The position numbers and the translations under genes were made by a program. The notes beneath the pieces were generated by a model. It was not told the DNA's origin, made no database searches, and saw only the letters and a program-made list of their open reading frames with translations. This document shows positions 23,001 to 32,336 of a stretch of 64,000 nucleotides of DNA, one piece after another (position 1 is the first letter of the stretch; every line of letters starts with the position of its first letter). The stretch comes from Dactylis glomerata (lineage: Eukaryota > Streptophyta > Magnoliopsida > Poales > Poaceae). Location of the stretch: the NCBI GenBank assembly GCA_007115705.1, contig QXEO01000339.1, positions 3,676,191 through 3,740,190 on the forward strand, read 5' to 3'.

Positions 23001-24804
23001 AATACTGATTTGTTTTACCATTATGTACAGATTCTCTATCAAATTGCCATGGTCTACCAAGTAACAAAGAACAAGCTTGCATAGGTACAACATCACAATC
23101 AACAAAATCTGAATAAGTACCAATAGTAAAATGCACGCGTGCAGTTCTTGTTACCTTGAGCTTACGGGAGCTCTCAAACCATTGAATGTAATATGGATGA
23201 GGTCGTTGTCGTGTGGGCAGAGCAAGCTTCTCCACCATGTCAATACTAGCCAGATTGTTACAACTCCCTCCATCAATGATGATCCGGATAGCTCTCTCCT
23301 TAACAACGCCTCTTGTTTGAAACAAGTTGTGGCGTTGATCATGCTCAGCCTTGCTCAATTGCACACTCAAGACACGTTGTGCAACTAAGCTCTTGTATTG
23401 ATCAGCAGTTTCAGCTCCCATTACCTCCATCTCCTTGTCAGAATCAGAATTGGCACCATCACGTGCAGCAATAAGTGCCAATGTATCATCATCAAAATCA
23501 CTTGCAGAGTCATATTCGCCATCTTCAAGTACCACCATCACACGTTTGGTTCTGCATTCTTTTTCAATGTGACCAAACCCAAAACACTTGCGACATTGAA
23601 TATCGCGAGTCTTCCCCGTGGAGGCCATGGAAGAAGAACTCCGTGTCGGACCAGCAGATGGTGATGGAGCAGGAGCAGGAGCAGGTGGCGTTCTTGACGT
23701 CGGCGTGGTATACCTGGAGGTGGAAGGACCTGGTGCATCCCCACGAGAAGGTGGAGCTGATTGGCGCGCAGACCATGAAGAAGTACGACCTGCAGAATTA
23801 TTAGGTCTTCTCCATGATGGTTGACGATCCTGCACTTCAAGTTCAGCTTTGCAAGCAAGGTGAAATAAACGAGTAATAGTATTGTACTCCTTGTAGTCTA
23901 AAATATGCTGAATCTCCTTATTTAAACCACCAAAGAAACGTGCAAGCATAGCTTCATTATCCTCTACAATACCACAACGAATCATGCCCGTTTGTAACTC
24001 TTGATAATACTCTTGTACAGAATTTTTGCCTTGTTCTAAACGAGTTAATTTTTTAAGCAAGTCTCGTTGATAATGTGGAGGTACAAAACGAGTACGCATG
24101 GCATGTTTTAGACCAAGCCAAGTAGCAGGAATATTAGCATGATTGACTCGACAATATTCAGACCACCAGATAGAAGCAAAATCAGTAAATTCACATGTAG
24201 CAGCACTAACACGCAAATGCTCAGGGTAGCGTAAACATGCAAAACGTTGCTCTACTTCTAATTCCCAAGTGAGATATGCATCAGGATTATATCTACCCTC
24301 AAATGGCGGAATATTTAATTTTAGCTTAGCCACATGGTCATCATCACGTACCGGACGCGGAGGTGGACGAGCGTTGCGGTTGTATTGCCGCGGACGGCCA
24401 GGTGCAGGTTGTTGGACCTCGTCCTCGTCGAGCTCGTTTTCATCTTCGAACTCGTTTTCCCCCTCGTCAGCAGCATATCCGTCCTGGGTGGCCGCCTCCG
24501 TAGCGGCCGCAGCAGCTGCCGCAGCTGTAAGAGGAACACGGCGAGCACGTGGTACAGGGACGGCCGGCCGTGGCAGTGGTGGTAAACGGGCCAGGACTTC
24601 CTGGAACCGGGCATCGAGCTTGGTGTTGAAGGATGCCTCAAGACCAGCCATCTTGTCCATCGCATCAGAAAGCTTGGAATCAACATCACCCAAGCGTGTG
24701 TCCACATCTTGTGCACGCCCCACCAACAGCCGTGTGAAGTGGGCATGCAACTCTGCACTAGTCATCTTCTCTGGATCAACATCATCCTTCGGGGTTCCTG
24801 TCAT
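19720..24804 (-). CDS. Gag-pol polyprotein of CRM-clade element C
   Basis: A single frame of 1694 codons starts at ATG 24804 (MTGTPKDDVDPEK). The upstream in-frame GTG is not needed. In order it holds: a gag domain (about residues 160-335) with RDLLKKLTRLEQGKNSVQEY; a zinc knuckle CRKCFGFGHIEKEC near 405; an aspartic protease DGGSCNNLAS near 510; a reverse transcriptase with YFDDILIYS near 900; an RNase H starting ECDASGIGLGGVLL near 1050; an HHCC integrase zinc finger near 1230; a D-D-E integrase core (DFVLG, VSDRDTKF, QTEVVNR) at about 1300-1420; and a GPF module (DGPFKVIEKINDNAYKLELP) near 1538. The final ~103 residues, including GPITRARAKQLN, are encoded in the 3' LTR. All catalytic motifs appear intact. 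It acts in the virus-like particle and nucleus. CRM integrases with such C-termini are linked to centromere targeting in the literature; that function here is inferred. Confidence 0.93.
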   Translation of the reverse strand: MTGTPKDDVDPEKMTSAELHAHFTRLLVGRAQDVDTRLGDVDSKLSDAMDKMAGLEASFNTKLDARFQEVLARLPPLPRPAVPVPRARRVPLTAAAAAAAATEAATQDGYAADEGENEFEDENELDEDEVQQPAPGRPRQYNRNARPPPRPVRDDDHVAKLKLNIPPFEGRYNPDAYLTWELEVEQRFACLRYPEHLRVSAATCEFTDFASIWWSEYCRVNHANIPATWLGLKHAMRTRFVPPHYQRDLLKKLTRLEQGKNSVQEYYQELQTGMIRCGIVEDNEAMLARFFGGLNKEIQHILDYKEYNTITRLFHLACKAELEVQDRQPSWRRPNNSAGRTSSWSARQSAPPSRGDAPGPSTSRYTTPTSRTPPAPAPAPSPSAGPTRSSSSMASTGKTRDIQCRKCFGFGHIEKECRTKRVMVVLEDGEYDSASDFDDDTLALIAARDGANSDSDKEMEVMGAETADQYKSLVAQRVLSVQLSKAEHDQRHNLFQTRGVVKERAIRIIIDGGSCNNLASIDMVEKLALPTRQRPHPYYIQWFESSRKLKVTRTARVHFTIGTYSDFVDCDVVPMQACSLLLGRPWQFDRESVHNGKTNQYSLTHAGKKIGLKPMTPEQILKDDLARASRLKNEDKHKSENQIIAADFVPPKHSSKSDSNHATEIRLKNPCLLASKSDLAEIDVNITPCYAIICKEVLFSFEDMPPSLPPAVANLLQEYMDVFPQDVPPGLPPIRGIEHQIDLIPGASLPNRAPYRTNPEETKEIQRQIQSLLDKGYIRESLSPCAVPIILVPKKDGSSRMCTDCRAINNITIRYRHPIPRLDDMLDELSGSIMFSKVDLRSGYHQIRMQLGDEWKTAFKTKFGLYEWLVMPFGLTNAPSTFMRLMNEVFRAFIGRFVVVYFDDILIYSKSLEDHLDHLRAVFNALRDARLYGNLEKCTFCTNRVAFLGYVVTEQGIEVDPAKIEAIDNWPQPKTVTQVRSFLGLAGFYRRFVKDFGSIAASLNELTKKDVPFVWGDAQQEAFMILKDKLTHAPLLQLPDFNKTFELECDASGIGLGGVLLQEGKPVAYFSEKLSGPSLNYSTYDKELYALVRTLETWQHYLWPKEFVIHSDHESLKHIRSQAKLNRRHAKWVEFIESFPYVIKHKKGKDNIIADALSRRYTMLSQLDFKIFGLETIKEQYLHDAEFKDVLQNCKDGRTWNKFILNDGFVFRANKLCIPDGSVRLLLLQEAHGGGLMGHFGVKKTEDVLAAHFFWPRMRRDVERFVARCTTCQKAKSRLNPHGLYMPLPVPSVPWEDISMDFVLGLPRTQKGRDSIFVVVDRFSKMAHFIPCHKTDDAAHIAELFFRDIVRLHGVPNTIVSDRDTKFLSHFWRCLWAKLGTKLLFSTTCHPQTDGQTEVVNRTLSTMLRAVLKKNLKLWEECLPHIEFAYNRSLHSTTKMSPFQIVYGFVPRAPIDLLPLPSSVQNNFDATQRAELILKLHATTKDNIERMNVKYKVAGDRGRKHVVFEVGDLVWLHLRKDRFPDLRKSKLMPRADGPFKVIEKINDNAYKLELPADFGTVSPTFNIADLKPYFGEEDEVASRTTSIQEGEHDEDIPSIDTPAVPTAEHIQGPITRARAKQLNYQVLSFLGTLSHIHENMMLPKSDMFVTLRNDGPSMDERDKHWSMIVHGDGSMRLRIEEDATSGDFRTLKPP
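20030..20041 (-). other. Polypurine tract of element C, inside the coding frame
   Basis: The minus strand reads AGAAGGGGAGCA directly before the LTR start TGATGAGG. It lies within the open frame (codons for QEGEH), so coding and priming functions overlap. Confidence 0.8.
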
Positions 24805-25504
24805 GGTTAGCGTGGAAGCAAGCACAAATATATATACCTATGCACTACGGAATATGGTGGGATCACGCGTAATCCGTCAAGCGGTATACAAAGCTCTTAC
24901 AAGTTCTTACCCAACAGGAGGAAGGTGATATGCAACCAGCAAAGAACAGCGACTCCCAAAATTGCACAAGCGATTACCAGGTGTCGATACAAAGCACGTG
25001 CAGAAATATGTGGAGCTGTAGGAAGGCTTATATGGTAGCAAAAATACAGCAAATGTCAAAACAGCAATGCAATGTTGAAAGAATGCTCAACCACGGTACT
25101 GTGCTGGTCCTAGGCTATACCAAGCTAGAGACGCGAGCCGAGAACACTAAGGAAGTCACGGCGCGGCCCCACAAGCAGAAAGGAACAGCTCCCAAGCAAA
25201 ATATAAGTGAAGATCTGCAGGAATTGTCAGGTCTGAAACTTCAGAGGGCAAAAACTCAGCCTTCCCGGCCTTTTTTGGGAGTTCTGGGTGTCGCACAACG
25301 ACGTAGTGGTTGTGGTCACGTAGATCTTTTCGCTACGAACATTTTGAGTACTCGCACGTCGAAAACGGAGTTCGTATGCAAAAGTTATGACCAGTTGAAA
25401 TTTGCTGTCGAAAACCGTCAAAAAAACTGACGGAACTGTCAAAATTCAGACTGAATTCGGAATGCACTAGTAGGAACGGGTCAACCCGACTTGGATGCGG
25501 AGTT

Positions 25505-25544
<40 letters not shown>

Positions 25545-25949
25545 CTTCTTCCTCCTCTTGACTGGCGACCGAAACCTAACTCACGGACTCTGAAAAAGGT
25601 ACGGATGAAATTGGGAAGAACGAACAAGAACTTATGTGAAGGGGGTGGCGGAAGTATATGGCGTGGTGGTGGAAGGATATGGCGGAGCAGTGGTGCAAGC
25701 GTGCGGCGGCGGCGGGACTAAGGTGAATCGAACTCGAAACTCTAAAGGAACAGACACTAAGACCAGCAACTCGACACGCGGATGCAGACACAAATTCAAC
25801 GATGCAAACTGAAAAGACAATGCAAAGGCTCGGATGGTTTATGGGACGAGATGATCTAACCCTAACTGTATTTTTTGGCTTTTTCGTGGTTTATAGGTAT
25901 GAACACTGATGCAATCTAAACTACGAAAACAGTAAATCTCACCGAGCAA
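24805..25949 (-). other. 5' untranslated leader of element C
   Basis: About 1.1 kb lies between the primer site and the start codon. It contains no recognisable domain. A 34-base T run at 25508-25541 (poly-A on the sense strand) generates the artificial Phe-rich frame at 25491-25721. Confidence 0.7.
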
Positions 25950-25956
25950 CCTGAAA

Positions 25957-25966
25957 TCTGATACCA
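25957..25966 (-). other. Primer binding site of element C (tRNA-iMet type)
   Basis: The minus strand reads TGGTATCAGA, two bases from the 5' LTR end at 25969, and matches the first ten bases of the initiator-tRNA primer site. The match does not extend further. Confidence 0.75.
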
Positions 25967-25968
25967 CT

Positions 25969-26893
25969 TGATAGGGCAAAGGTGTCCGATCTTTCGATGA
26001 GATCTTGATACGTCGATTTGGTGGGTGGAGTTTGTGCTTGACGATCCGACTACACGTGCGAAGCTCGTGCGCCAATGCAATCGCTAGGACAATCTCCGGG
26101 AGTTACTGATCTTGCGGGTGCACGATCAGCCTGACCAGCGAGGGTCTTAATTCCTACCTGAAATCGAGAACAAGTAAGAACTAATACAGCAATCAAGATA
26201 TTGCGGATAAAAGATGTATGCTTTATTCAAAAGGTGGGATTCCGAATAGGCGGTCTTCTTCTGGGCGATTGGCCTCAAAAGTCGAGCTCGTAGTTGCAGC
26301 AAGGGCTAACTTTTAGTCTAATCAAAATCCGAGTTCTAATGACGGCTACGGGGGTATTTGAGGAGGAAAAGGTAGGGGTGCGACCAGCCATGGGTTGGGT
26401 GGTCGAACGGACCCCTAACAGGCCTTTTCTCCTCAAATTCGGACTCCTAAAAGTGGCTGTCTTATTTGCTGCGAAATTTACATGGGCCTGGCCCAAAAAT
26501 AGAAGTGACGCAGCACCATATGTATTTATGGACGAAATTATGAAGTAGCTCTTTGTATATTTCGTCCAAGTCTTCATCCTTCATTATGGTGGCTTCAAAG
26601 TTCTGAAATCTCCACTCGTGGCGTCTTCTTCAATCCTCAAACGCATGCTGCCATCTCCATGCACGATCATGCTCCAATGCTTGTCCCTCTCATCCATGCT
26701 AGGTCCATCATTCCTAAGAGTAACAAACATATCTGATTTAGGCAGCATCATATTCTCATGTATGTGAGAAAGAGTTCCAAGAAACGAAAGTACCTGATAG
26801 TTAAGTTGCTTGGCACGAGCTCGAGTGATGGGTCCTTGTATGTGTTCCGCTGTAGGTACAGCGGGTGTATCAATAGATGGGATGTCCTCATCA
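25969..26893 (-). repeat. 5' LTR of element C
   Basis: This is the 925-bp partner of 19105-20029, nearly identical. The frames read here (26275-26577, 26758-26964) duplicate those of the other LTR and are not separate genes. Confidence 0.95.
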
Positions 26894-26898
26894 TTATG
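26894..26898. other. Target site duplication TTATG, right copy (element C)
   Basis: It follows the terminal ...CCTCATCA of element C and leads straight back into element B LTR sequence. Confidence 0.93.
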
Positions 26899-27475
26899 GG
26901 CCTAGTGAGATGCATTGTGTATTTGGCTACTGATTGTGGGGTTGCTGGAGTGACAGAAACCTAAACCTCCGTTGGGAAACCATTGCACCAGGGAGCGTAG
27001 GATCTTAGAGTTTAAGGCTGTGGTTAGATTTATCTTAATTACTTTCTTGTATTTGCGGATGCTTGCAAGGGGTATAATCACAAGTGTGTATTTATCCTAG
27101 TAAGGGTAGTGCGCTAGCGCAGGTTCACCCCCATAACACCTATCAAACCAATAAATACTATTGGCTCTATGAAGCGAAAGCTCTTGACAGAAACTCCCGT
27201 GTGTCCTCGAGAACGTTTGGTTATTATAAGTACACAACCGGCTTGTCCTTTGCTGAAGAAAGGATTGGGCCACTTGCTGCAATTTTTACTACTGTCTTTT
27301 ATTTACTCGCACTTTATTTACTCGTATTACCAAATACCCCTGAAAACCTGTTTGCTAGTATTTACAGTGATTCCTTGATCAAAACTGCTCATCAACACCT
27401 TCTGCTCCTCGTTGGGTTCGACACTCTTATTTATCGAAAGTACTACGATACACCCCCTATACTTGTGGGTCATCA
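26899..27475 (+). repeat. 3' LTR of element B, second part
   Basis: This segment matches 10179-10755 of the 5' LTR with a few substitutions and ends ...GGTCATCA. It is followed by the right GAAAC target duplication at 27476-27480. Frames at 27084-27485 and 10481-10879 are the same LTR sequence. Confidence 0.92.
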
Positions 27476-27480
27476 GAAAC

Positions 27481-27668
27481 CTTGATCATCGGTTAATCAA
27501 CGAGCTAGTATAAAAGAGAGGCTTTACTAGGAACCTTTTAGTTTATTAATCACACAAGTATTAATGTTTCCGATTAATACAATTCTAGCATGAGAAATAA
27601 ACATTTATCATAAACATGGAATATGATAATAACCACTTTATTATTGCCTCTCGGGCATATTCCCTTCA
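27481..27668 (-). repeat. 5' LTR of Copia X, second part
   Basis: This segment continues the LTR interrupted at 9256 and matches 2562-2749. It ends ...TTCCCTTCA at 27668 and is followed by GTGCC, the expected target duplication. The opposite end of the element is deleted, so the duplication cannot be confirmed. Confidence 0.9.
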
Positions 27669-28208
27669 GTGCCAATCCTCATTAGTGGATGCGCCTGGGA
27701 GGAGATCGCGACGGAGGAGGTGGGTGATCTCCTCCTTGTTCTTTCATGCGGTGGGAGAAAAGGACAGCGGAGAGAGTGCGTTGGCACGACCGGGACTAAA
27801 CTGGCTTGGCGCAGCGCATCTAGCGGGTGGAGGAGAGAAGTGGCAACGACGACATTTGGCGTTTGGCCTTCGGCGTGGAGCAGCGCGAGGGCAGAGGAGG
27901 CGGGATCAACCCGTGAGATCTGAGAACTGCGCTATGCGAGGGAGGAAGGAGATGAGCGATTAGCGAAACGTTTAATTAGACAGAATCTGTTTCAAGGGGA
28001 TGCGGGCGGAGGGGATTTTGGCAGACCATGTGGTCTGCCGGTTGACAGGATAGATCTCGATCGTTAATCTTAGAATGATGTGGTCAAACAAATGTGGGTT
28101 GTCCGATTTCATCAACTGGGCATGATCCAAGGGCGCTGGATGATCTATGTACACTTTGTTTGGTGGACATAGAAAAGATTTAGTTTGCTCTTTTATTAGT
28201 AGTGAAGA
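27669..28208 (-). mobile_element. Helitron-like 5' end fragment (candidate)
   Basis: Read on the minus strand from 28208, the sequence starts TCTTCACTACTAATAAAAG, preceded by A. This resembles the TCTATACTACTATTAAAGG-type 5' termini of grass Helitrons. The following text on unfolding ('...AACGATCGAGATC...' and a GC-rich leader-like segment) also resembles their 5' regions. Copia X would have inserted into it at 27669, and its 3' end would lie left of the window. The call rests on a short terminus only. Confidence 0.35.
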
Positions 28209-29557
28209 TTTGGTAAGAGAAGAGGCGTAATAGAATATATTTCAACATTATTGTTTTCTAAATTCCTTAAATTTTAATTAATTGAAAGAAAATTCTAATC
28301 ATTATTTTGCTCTACATGATTTTTGGAAGTATGGTTTTTATTTTCTTGAAATAGTTTAATGTGATTGTGTTTCTTCTAAAGGGATAGGTGAATAACTTCA
28401 TTCATACATACGGTTTGTCAAAATAACTTTTCCGGTGCATGTCTTACACTTTTCCAGTATATCTCTGCTAACATATTGCTCGTCAGCCCATTGTATTCAA
28501 AATTGAGCTCTTTTACAGTGATTGACATGGTACTGTGTGGTACCATTAATTCTAATTTTTTACAACTATTGATTTAAACAGTGGATGACTTTTTTTTAAG
28601 CGGTACAATGCTTCAATTTATCCTAGCCCGTCCGAGACAACGCACGACATACATAGTCGAGACTACAGCCCATAGGGAAAAAAATACTAGAACATCGCCA
28701 GACCTTCTTTCTCTCTCTACATAGCCGACGCCTAGGGCGCCGCTGCCGCTGCAAGACCACCAGAGGAATCCCTACCTACCGTCGGCGACGGTTCTAACCT
28801 GGACTTTCAATCCCCGCCTCCAAGGACCGGAGTGCTCCCAAATCCCTCGCTCATTGACCTCAGAGCAGCCCTAATCGAGGCGCGACTAGACAGCCGCCGC
28901 AGCCCAGTTCCCTCACTGGATAGGTCCGCGGCAAGGGCGAGCAGCATGGAGCATGCAACAGGCGAGGGCGAGCTCCACGCGGCCTCGGTGCCTCGGCTAG
29001 CGGGCGATTTTTTCTCCCTCGGCAGGGGTAGTCGGCAGCGCGGTGGGTTGAATACAAGCGATATTGGGTCGGCAATGGCATCAGCGATGCACTTCATCGA
29101 TTCTTGACGCTCTGTCTACTTACACCCTGGTGAGATTTTCCTCTTCATGCCTGGTGAAATTTTCTTCTTCATGTTGTGCCCCATAATGAACCGAACCGAG
29201 CACTCTTAAGATAATCTATGACAGAGGGCTCATAGGCTCTACTGATTAACTGGTATCCATTCAAATGTCTAACTACAGAATATGTTGTCTCTTGCATCAA
29301 CTTGGGGGAGTAAGTTTCTACCCCATGGAGCTGCTCATGTGCCATTAGAACAATAAGTATTAAACCTTCCATTGCTTTAGAAGGAAATAATCCTCACTAG
29401 AAACCCCTGTTATTGTATTCTGACACTATATTTATTATTTAGCCGCAGTATAAGTCATGACAGATTTAGTCAATTTAGGAGAAGTTGTTACTGAATAAAC
29501 TACGGTGACACTATATCGCCTGTGAGCTGACAATGAGATGTTGAGGCAGGAACTTAA
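28209..29557. other. Low-repeat stretch with one weak gene-like piece
   Basis: Bases 28209-28680 are AT-rich with nothing recognisable. Bases 28700-29000 are GC-rich and look like a leader plus first exon (see the entry at 28946). Bases 29110-29557 hold nothing I can name. Confidence 0.4.
28946..29107 (+). CDS. Short unidentified open frame, possible first-exon fragment
   Basis: A GC-rich leader rich in CT and CCG runs precedes ATG at 28946. The frame encodes MEHATGEGELHAASVP, then LAGDFFSLGRG, and stops at 29105, giving 53 codons. A possible splice donor (GGCAG|GGGTAG) is weak. I do not recognise the peptide. Composition contrasts with its AT-rich neighbours, as for a host first exon or a piece captured by a DNA transposon. 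No convincing downstream exon was linked to it. Confidence 0.2.
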   Translation: MEHATGEGELHAASVPRLAGDFFSLGRGSRQRGGLNTSDIGSAMASAMHFIDS

Positions 29558-30056
29558 GGGGGTGTTTGTTTGGGCTTTTAGAGACTTTCCACTAAAATAA
29601 GCCATTGGAATGAAACAAACGGGATGACTTCCGCTGTGGGCTTCGCCAAAGCCGAAGGTCCGATAGGCAGACTAGGGAAAGCTAGTCCAAAGGTGCATGT
29701 TTGATGCTGCTGCAAATGGCTCACGTAGATACTCTACTGTTAGATTTTTGTAGTGGTACGAATACGCATATTTTGGACAAACTTATACGGAGTATTTGAT
29801 TAACTATTTGGTGTTATTATTGTTGGGCATCCATGATATTTTATAGTGACCGATATATTTATATGCTTCCTCGGCAATTATACACGTTCTCAAAATTATG
29901 AGGGTATTTTAGACAATTCCTCAACGTACAGCTAGTCAGCCAGCCAAGTAGCCAAACTCCAAAACTTAGAACAACGGCTTTTCCTGCACAATAGCTTTCT
30001 GTACACAGCAGCTTTCCCTCCACAGCCAGCCACAGACAACCCAAACAAACAGGCCC
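29558..30056. mobile_element. PIF/Harbinger-type non-autonomous element (499 bp)
   Basis: Terminal inverted repeats GGGGGTGTTTGTTTGGG (left) and GGGCCTGTTTGTTTGGG (reverse complement of the right end) are flanked by TAA at 29555-29557 and 30057-30059. A three-base TAA/TTA duplication and GGSCCTGTTTG-like ends are typical of Harbinger/Tourist elements. No transposase frame is present. Confidence 0.75.
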
Positions 30057-31807
30057 TAAGTGCAAGACAAAAGAGCTTCAGGCATTCAGGGACTAAACTT
30101 GAGTTGAATCTGAAGATCAAGTCCCCGACGAAGCAGATTTGGGAGTTGAGAGCTGTGAATGAGCTCTACAGGAAGACTGTAAGATTTACTACTACTCGTA
30201 CCCTTGTGCCTTTAGATTATTTACTTCAGAGAGAAATGTGTAAAGTATACTTGATAACTAATGCTGCTGACTTGAGCAAGCTGTAGATGCTTTTTGCATA
30301 GAAATTAATTTCAAAAGTTGAATAATGAATTCCGTATTTTCCCTTATCATCATACGAATTTGATATAATGACAGTGAGTTTCAAGCAGATGCCGTAATGA
30401 ATGCGTTAAACAAGCAATCCCCATAGTAATCCTCATGGATATGTCCGAAAATTCAAAATTAATAACCATATCCTTACAATGGAGTGATTTTTAGAAGCTG
30501 CAGAACATTTTTCCTAGTGGTATTTTTCTTTTGTTGCTAGTGAAACCTGCATTTACCTCACATATGACTATGTCGTTTCCATATTTTTTCCACTCACGAG
30601 CAGCTGTATCTATCGATTGAATATTTTGTTATCCTCGTGTGTACCAGGCAAAGACACCAAGAAATCTAAGATTGCAGTTTCTGTAACAAGTATATACTCG
30701 GCCACGACTACTGCAACTATCCCGAGAGGCTCGCTGCCGCTTCTTCGGAACAAGACGAAAGAGACGATTCAGAGTACTAACAATCATGAAATTATGCTGT
30801 GTTATGTAGCTACCTGATAGGGTTTGATTAGATAGAATTTGCAGCTGTCTGGGAGGAAGAAATTTAGACGTAATCTGTTACTTCTGGTGACGCTTTTGTG
30901 GCTAACGGTTTATAATGACAGCTAGTTACTTTGTAATGGATTTGCGACAGAGTTTTCTATGATATTTATGTGAATTTGAAGAAATTATCATATTAATGCT
31001 GAATCTTGTGGTCAACGACTTATGAGCAAGACGTGGTTATAGTGTGGGGTTCAAGTGATTTTTTTCAAAGAAGATAGCACCAACTGGGATCGTTATGATT
31101 TACTTCGTCCTAGATAATCTACAATGAGATAACTGGCGAAACTACATTGAGATATGAATTTCTATGGTGTAACTACACATCAGAAGATTGATCAGAGGAA
31201 TATTGATGACGTGGAAGTTAAGAGACGGAGAAAAAGATTTTATGTTAATCTGGAACCAATGGATTAGCATCATTGGAACAGTATTTTGCACAGAGCTTTG
31301 CTCACCACCTACAGATTTGACGGATAGTGAGAGAGACCGACACATTTAACAAGTAAGAAGCTAATACAATGGTCAACAGGTGCTTTAAGATGCGTGCATG
31401 CTCATCCGGCAATTTGTCCGCTGAAAAGAGTGTTTGCTTTTTACAATTTTCATTAAATAAATTAAAGATATCGGTCCAATATTATTTTGGTATCGGTCCC
31501 ACACTATTGTGGTACCGTGGTACCGTCCGATACCATCAGTTTGGTACCGTCTATTTTATCACCGTTAGATTAGGATGGATGGACGGTTCCTAAAAATGTC
31601 AATCATTGTAAAACTTGTATTCAAAATTACTTATGTATTTATCAAAAAATTGTAAAAAGGTTGGGTAACATGATTTATGTAACACATTGCCTGGCATTAA
31701 AATCTGCCACGGGAAAACCGCATGATATATCTGGTGCATCTTATATATATCCTATCCGGTGCTAACAGTGACGTTTAGATAGTTGGTAGAACAGAATCAA
31801 ACATTTA
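30057..31807. other. Low-repeat stretch with exon-like fragments
   Basis: An exon-like piece at about 30085-30177 reads KIKSPTKQIWELRAVNELYR on the plus strand. A second piece at 30649-30816, after an acceptor-like GTGTACCAG, reads GKDTKKSKIAVSV and onward to a stop. They could be one small gene or captured fragments; I cannot identify either. Bases 31465-31600 carry repeated GGTACCGT motifs. The rest shows nothing I can name. Confidence 0.3.
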
Positions 31808-32085
31808 GGGTGTGTTCGGTTGGTGGAACGAAGTGGAATGGAATGGAACGGTTCCACACCTAGAAGCCGTTCTCGTGTTCAGTTCAAAAAAGGAATGGAA
31901 TGGAATGGTTCCACGAAAAGGAATATTCGCACTAGATGCGGAACGCACCCATTCCACCGAATCGGTGGAACGTCCCCGTTCCTCTCCACTAATCCCTCCC
32001 TCGCTCTGCTAACTGCCTCGAGCGGCGGCGATGCACGCGGGCCAGCGGCGGCGACGCACGCAGGCGAGCAAGCGGGCAGGCGGCG

Positions 32086-32209
32086 GGAGCTCGCGCGGGG
32101 GCGGCGGCGGCGGGAGCTCGCGCGGCGGCGGCGGGATCTCGCGAGGCGGTGGCGGGAGCTCGCGCGGGGGCGGCGGCGGCGGGATCTCGCGAGGCGGCGG
32201 CGGGAGCAA
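32086..32209. repeat. GC-rich GGCGGC/GGGAGCTCGCG repeat block
   Basis: Imperfect units alternating GGGAGCTCGCGCGGGGGCGG and GGGATCTCGCGAGGCGG repeat about six times. The block lies inside the Harbinger-type element. Confidence 0.8.
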
Positions 32210-32218
32210 GCATGCCGC

Positions 32219-32336
32219 CACCGTGGTCGGCGGCAGGTGGCAGGGTGCCGGCACCGTGGTCGGCGGCAGGGGGCAGGGTGCCGGCACCGTGGTCGGCGGC
32301 AGGGGGCAGGGTGCCGGCACCGTGGTCGGCGGCAGG
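32219..32336. repeat. 33-bp minisatellite, about 3.6 copies
   Basis: Units of 33 bases beginning CACCGTGGTCGGCGGCAGG start at 32219, 32252, 32285 and 32318; the last is partial. The units differ at one or two positions. The period is a multiple of three, so all frames stay open. Confidence 0.9.

Larger units (their letters stand above)
19105..26893 (-). mobile_element. Intact CRM-clade Gypsy element C
   Basis: The element is 7789 bp with two LTRs of exactly 925 bp (19105-20029 and 25969-26893) that I could distinguish at only one position, near 19349/26213. It has a 5-bp target duplication, a primer site, a polypurine tract and one uninterrupted gag-pol frame. The RIIIDGGSCNNLAS protease, the gag (EEYYQELQTG-like block) and a polyprotein that ends inside the 3' LTR are features I associate with the CRM centromeric clade (Cereba/Quinta in Triticeae). 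It is the youngest insertion of the nest and looks capable of coding for its own transposition. Confidence 0.9.
9257..27475 (+). mobile_element. Athila-lineage Gypsy element B, full length with nested insertion
   Basis: The element has two LTRs (9257-10755; 18174-19104 plus 26899-27475), a primer site, a gag-pol reading frame, a third open frame, a polypurine tract and a perfect 5-bp target duplication. The LTRs differ by about 15 substitutions and a few short indels over 1.5 kb by eye, suggesting insertion some hundreds of thousands of years ago at the usual grass LTR rate. The FMDDFSVYG reverse transcriptase motif and the tRNA-Asp-like primer site place it in the Athila lineage. Its polyprotein is inactivated by stop codons. 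Element C sits inside its 3' LTR. Confidence 0.92.
1641..27668 (-). mobile_element. Old Copia element X (BARE/Angela-like), split by nested insertions
   Basis: The 3' LTR fragment is 1641-2749, the internal region is 2750-7749, and the 5' LTR is 7750-9256 plus 27481-27668. The two LTRs align over about 1.1 kb with roughly 2 % substitutions by eye. The reverse-strand LTR start TGAAGGGAATATGCCC resembles the TGTTGGAAATATGCCC start known from BARE/Angela elements. A tRNA-iMet primer site and a polypurine tract bracket the internal region. The 18.2-kb element B interrupts the 5' LTR. Family assignment is from memory of LTR style and one RT remnant; the lineage is likely and the exact family is not established. 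Confidence 0.8.

Noticed and set aside
25491..25721. Phe-rich frame
   Set aside because: It translates a 34-base T run in the leader of element C.
32219..32336. Spaced repeats that could suggest a CRISPR array
   Set aside because: The units are contiguous with no variable spacers, in a plant transposon context.
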